In this document: positions 6,060 to 6,659 of the stretch, piece by piece
Layout: every line of letters begins with the position of its first letter
Numbering within the stretch: the first letter of the stretch is position 1
Assembly (NCBI GenBank): GCA_017395885.1
Contig: JAFQNM010000183.1
Coordinates: 1-6,659, forward strand
Reading direction: 5' to 3'
Source: Clostridia bacterium
Lineage (GTDB): Bacteria; Bacillota; Clostridia; Oscillospirales; CAG-272
DNA length: 6,659 nucleotides
Translations under genes and position numbers: made by a program
The notes under the pieces: model-generated
What the model was told of the DNA's origin: nothing
Database searches by the model: none
Seen by the model: only the letters and a program-made list of their open reading frames with translations

Positions 6060-6659
6060 ATTTTGTTACCATTCCTTTTTTATGTAAGCATATCTCACCC
6101 AGAGGGCACTCGCCGCATTTGGGGCTGCGGGCAGTGCAAACGTCTCTGCCGAACTGAACGATACGGTGGCAGAAATCGCTTTGCTCCTCTGACGGTATGA
6201 GAGGTGTCATTATTCTTTCTGTTTTCAGTGGGTCCTTCTGTCCCTCGGGATAGAAGCCGAGGCGGCCGCATATGCGCATACAGTGAGTATCTGCAACGAT
6301 GCCTCCCTTGTGGAATATATCTCCCAGCAGAAGGTTTGCTATTTTTCTTCCCACACCGGGGAGAGAGAGCAGGTCCTCCATATTATCGGGCACCTGACCG
6401 TTGAAATCGTTGATTATCCGCTGAGACGATTCCTTAATGCTTTTTGCCTTGCCGCGAAAGAGGCCGCAGGATTTTATAAGCTTCTCTATCTCTTCAACGG
6501 GGGCATCGGCCATAGCCTCTGCGGTGGGCAGCTCCTTGAAGAGATCACGGCAGACCTCGTTTACCCGCTCGTCTGTGCACTGGGCAGAAAGCCTTGCCAT
6601 AACCAGCAGGCGCCAGGGGTCTCCTCCGCTCTCAAGGGAGCAGGCAGAATCGGGATAAA
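6052..6659 (-). CDS. nth: Endonuclease III, 5' end beyond the window
   Basis: Nth is a bifunctional DNA glycosylase/AP lyase that removes oxidised pyrimidines in base excision repair. The open frame runs to the right edge. Before the Met at 6600 it reads DPWRLLV preceded by YPDSACSLE, normal Nth N-terminal sequence, so 6600 is not the start. About 201 residues are visible, and some 10-20 appear to be missing. The helix-hairpin-helix LLSLPGVGRKIANLLL covers about 6319-6366 and carries the Schiff-base lysine (codon 6343-6345). The catalytic aspartate is in ADTH (codon 6289-6291). A C-X6-C-X2-C-X5-C set at about 6088-6138 will bind a [4Fe-4S] cluster as in E. coli Nth. All key residues are present. 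It overlaps the next gene by 8 bp, and the promoter of the whole minus-strand cluster must lie at or beyond its missing 5' end, unless an internal one exists. Confidence 0.96.
   Translation of the reverse strand, partial: YPDSACSLESGGDPWRLLVMARLSAQCTDERVNEVCRDLFKELPTAEAMADAPVEEIEKLIKSCGLFRGKAKSIKESSQRIINDFNGQVPDNMEDLLSLPGVGRKIANLLLGDIFHKGGIVADTHCMRICGRLGFYPEGQKDPLKTERIMTPLIPSEEQSDFCHRIVQFGRDVCTARSPKCGECPLGEICLHKKGMVTKYE
6072..6077 (-). promoter_or_regulatory. Ribosome binding site of the yqhQ-like gene, inside nth
   Basis: AAGGAA on the minus strand is 12 bases before the ATG at 6059. It lies in the last codons of nth (Lys-Lys-Gly-Met). Together with the 8-bp ATGAGTAA overlap it points to coupled translation of the two genes. 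Confidence 0.55.

Noticed and set aside
6598..6600. ATG at 6600 as the nth start
   Set aside because: Conserved Nth sequence (DPWRLLV) continues in frame upstream to the window edge.
1..6659. CRISPR array, prophage genes, toxin-antitoxin or defence genes
   Set aside because: No regularly spaced repeats and no such protein motifs were seen on either strand.

Overview
The window looks like chromosomal DNA of an anaerobic, gut-type Clostridia (Bacillota), plausibly an Oscillospirales or Ruminococcaceae relative. The main reasons are a DUF1385/YqhQ-type membrane protein next to prmC, a clostridial-looking endonuclease III, and a citramalate synthase of the leuA-like family. This placement rests on remembered protein similarity and gene order, not on a search. 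Both window ends cut through genes, and there is no stretch over 300 bases without a gene.

Layout. Positions 1-58 are AT-rich, carry stop codons in the valS frame, fold into two small hairpins, and do not look like valS. From about 59 to 1021 (+) runs the C-terminal third of valyl-tRNA synthetase, without its catalytic core. A strong bidirectional terminator (about 1029-1073) sits between valS and the convergent minus-strand cluster. Everything from 1090 to the right edge is on the minus strand. In transcription order it reads nth (5' end off the window), a DUF1385/yqhQ-like membrane protein, prmC, leuA and cimA. The junctions are an 8-bp overlap, a 14-bp overlap, a 2-bp gap and a 35-bp gap, so these five genes are very likely one transcript.

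How the genes work together. leuA and cimA are homologous acyl-CoA:2-oxoacid condensing enzymes. LeuA starts leucine synthesis from 2-oxoisovalerate. CimA starts the threonine-independent isoleucine route from pyruvate. The two paralogues are tandem, and they follow three genes of unrelated roles: DNA repair, an uncharacterised membrane protein, and release-factor methylation. No leader, T-box or attenuator can fit before leuA, because its start lies 2 bp after the prmC stop.

I found no clear novel defence system, CRISPR array, complete transposon or RNA gene. The best anomaly is the left edge, where valS homology stops abruptly against hairpin-bearing sequence. This is either the end of an inserted or repeated mobile element or an assembly junction.
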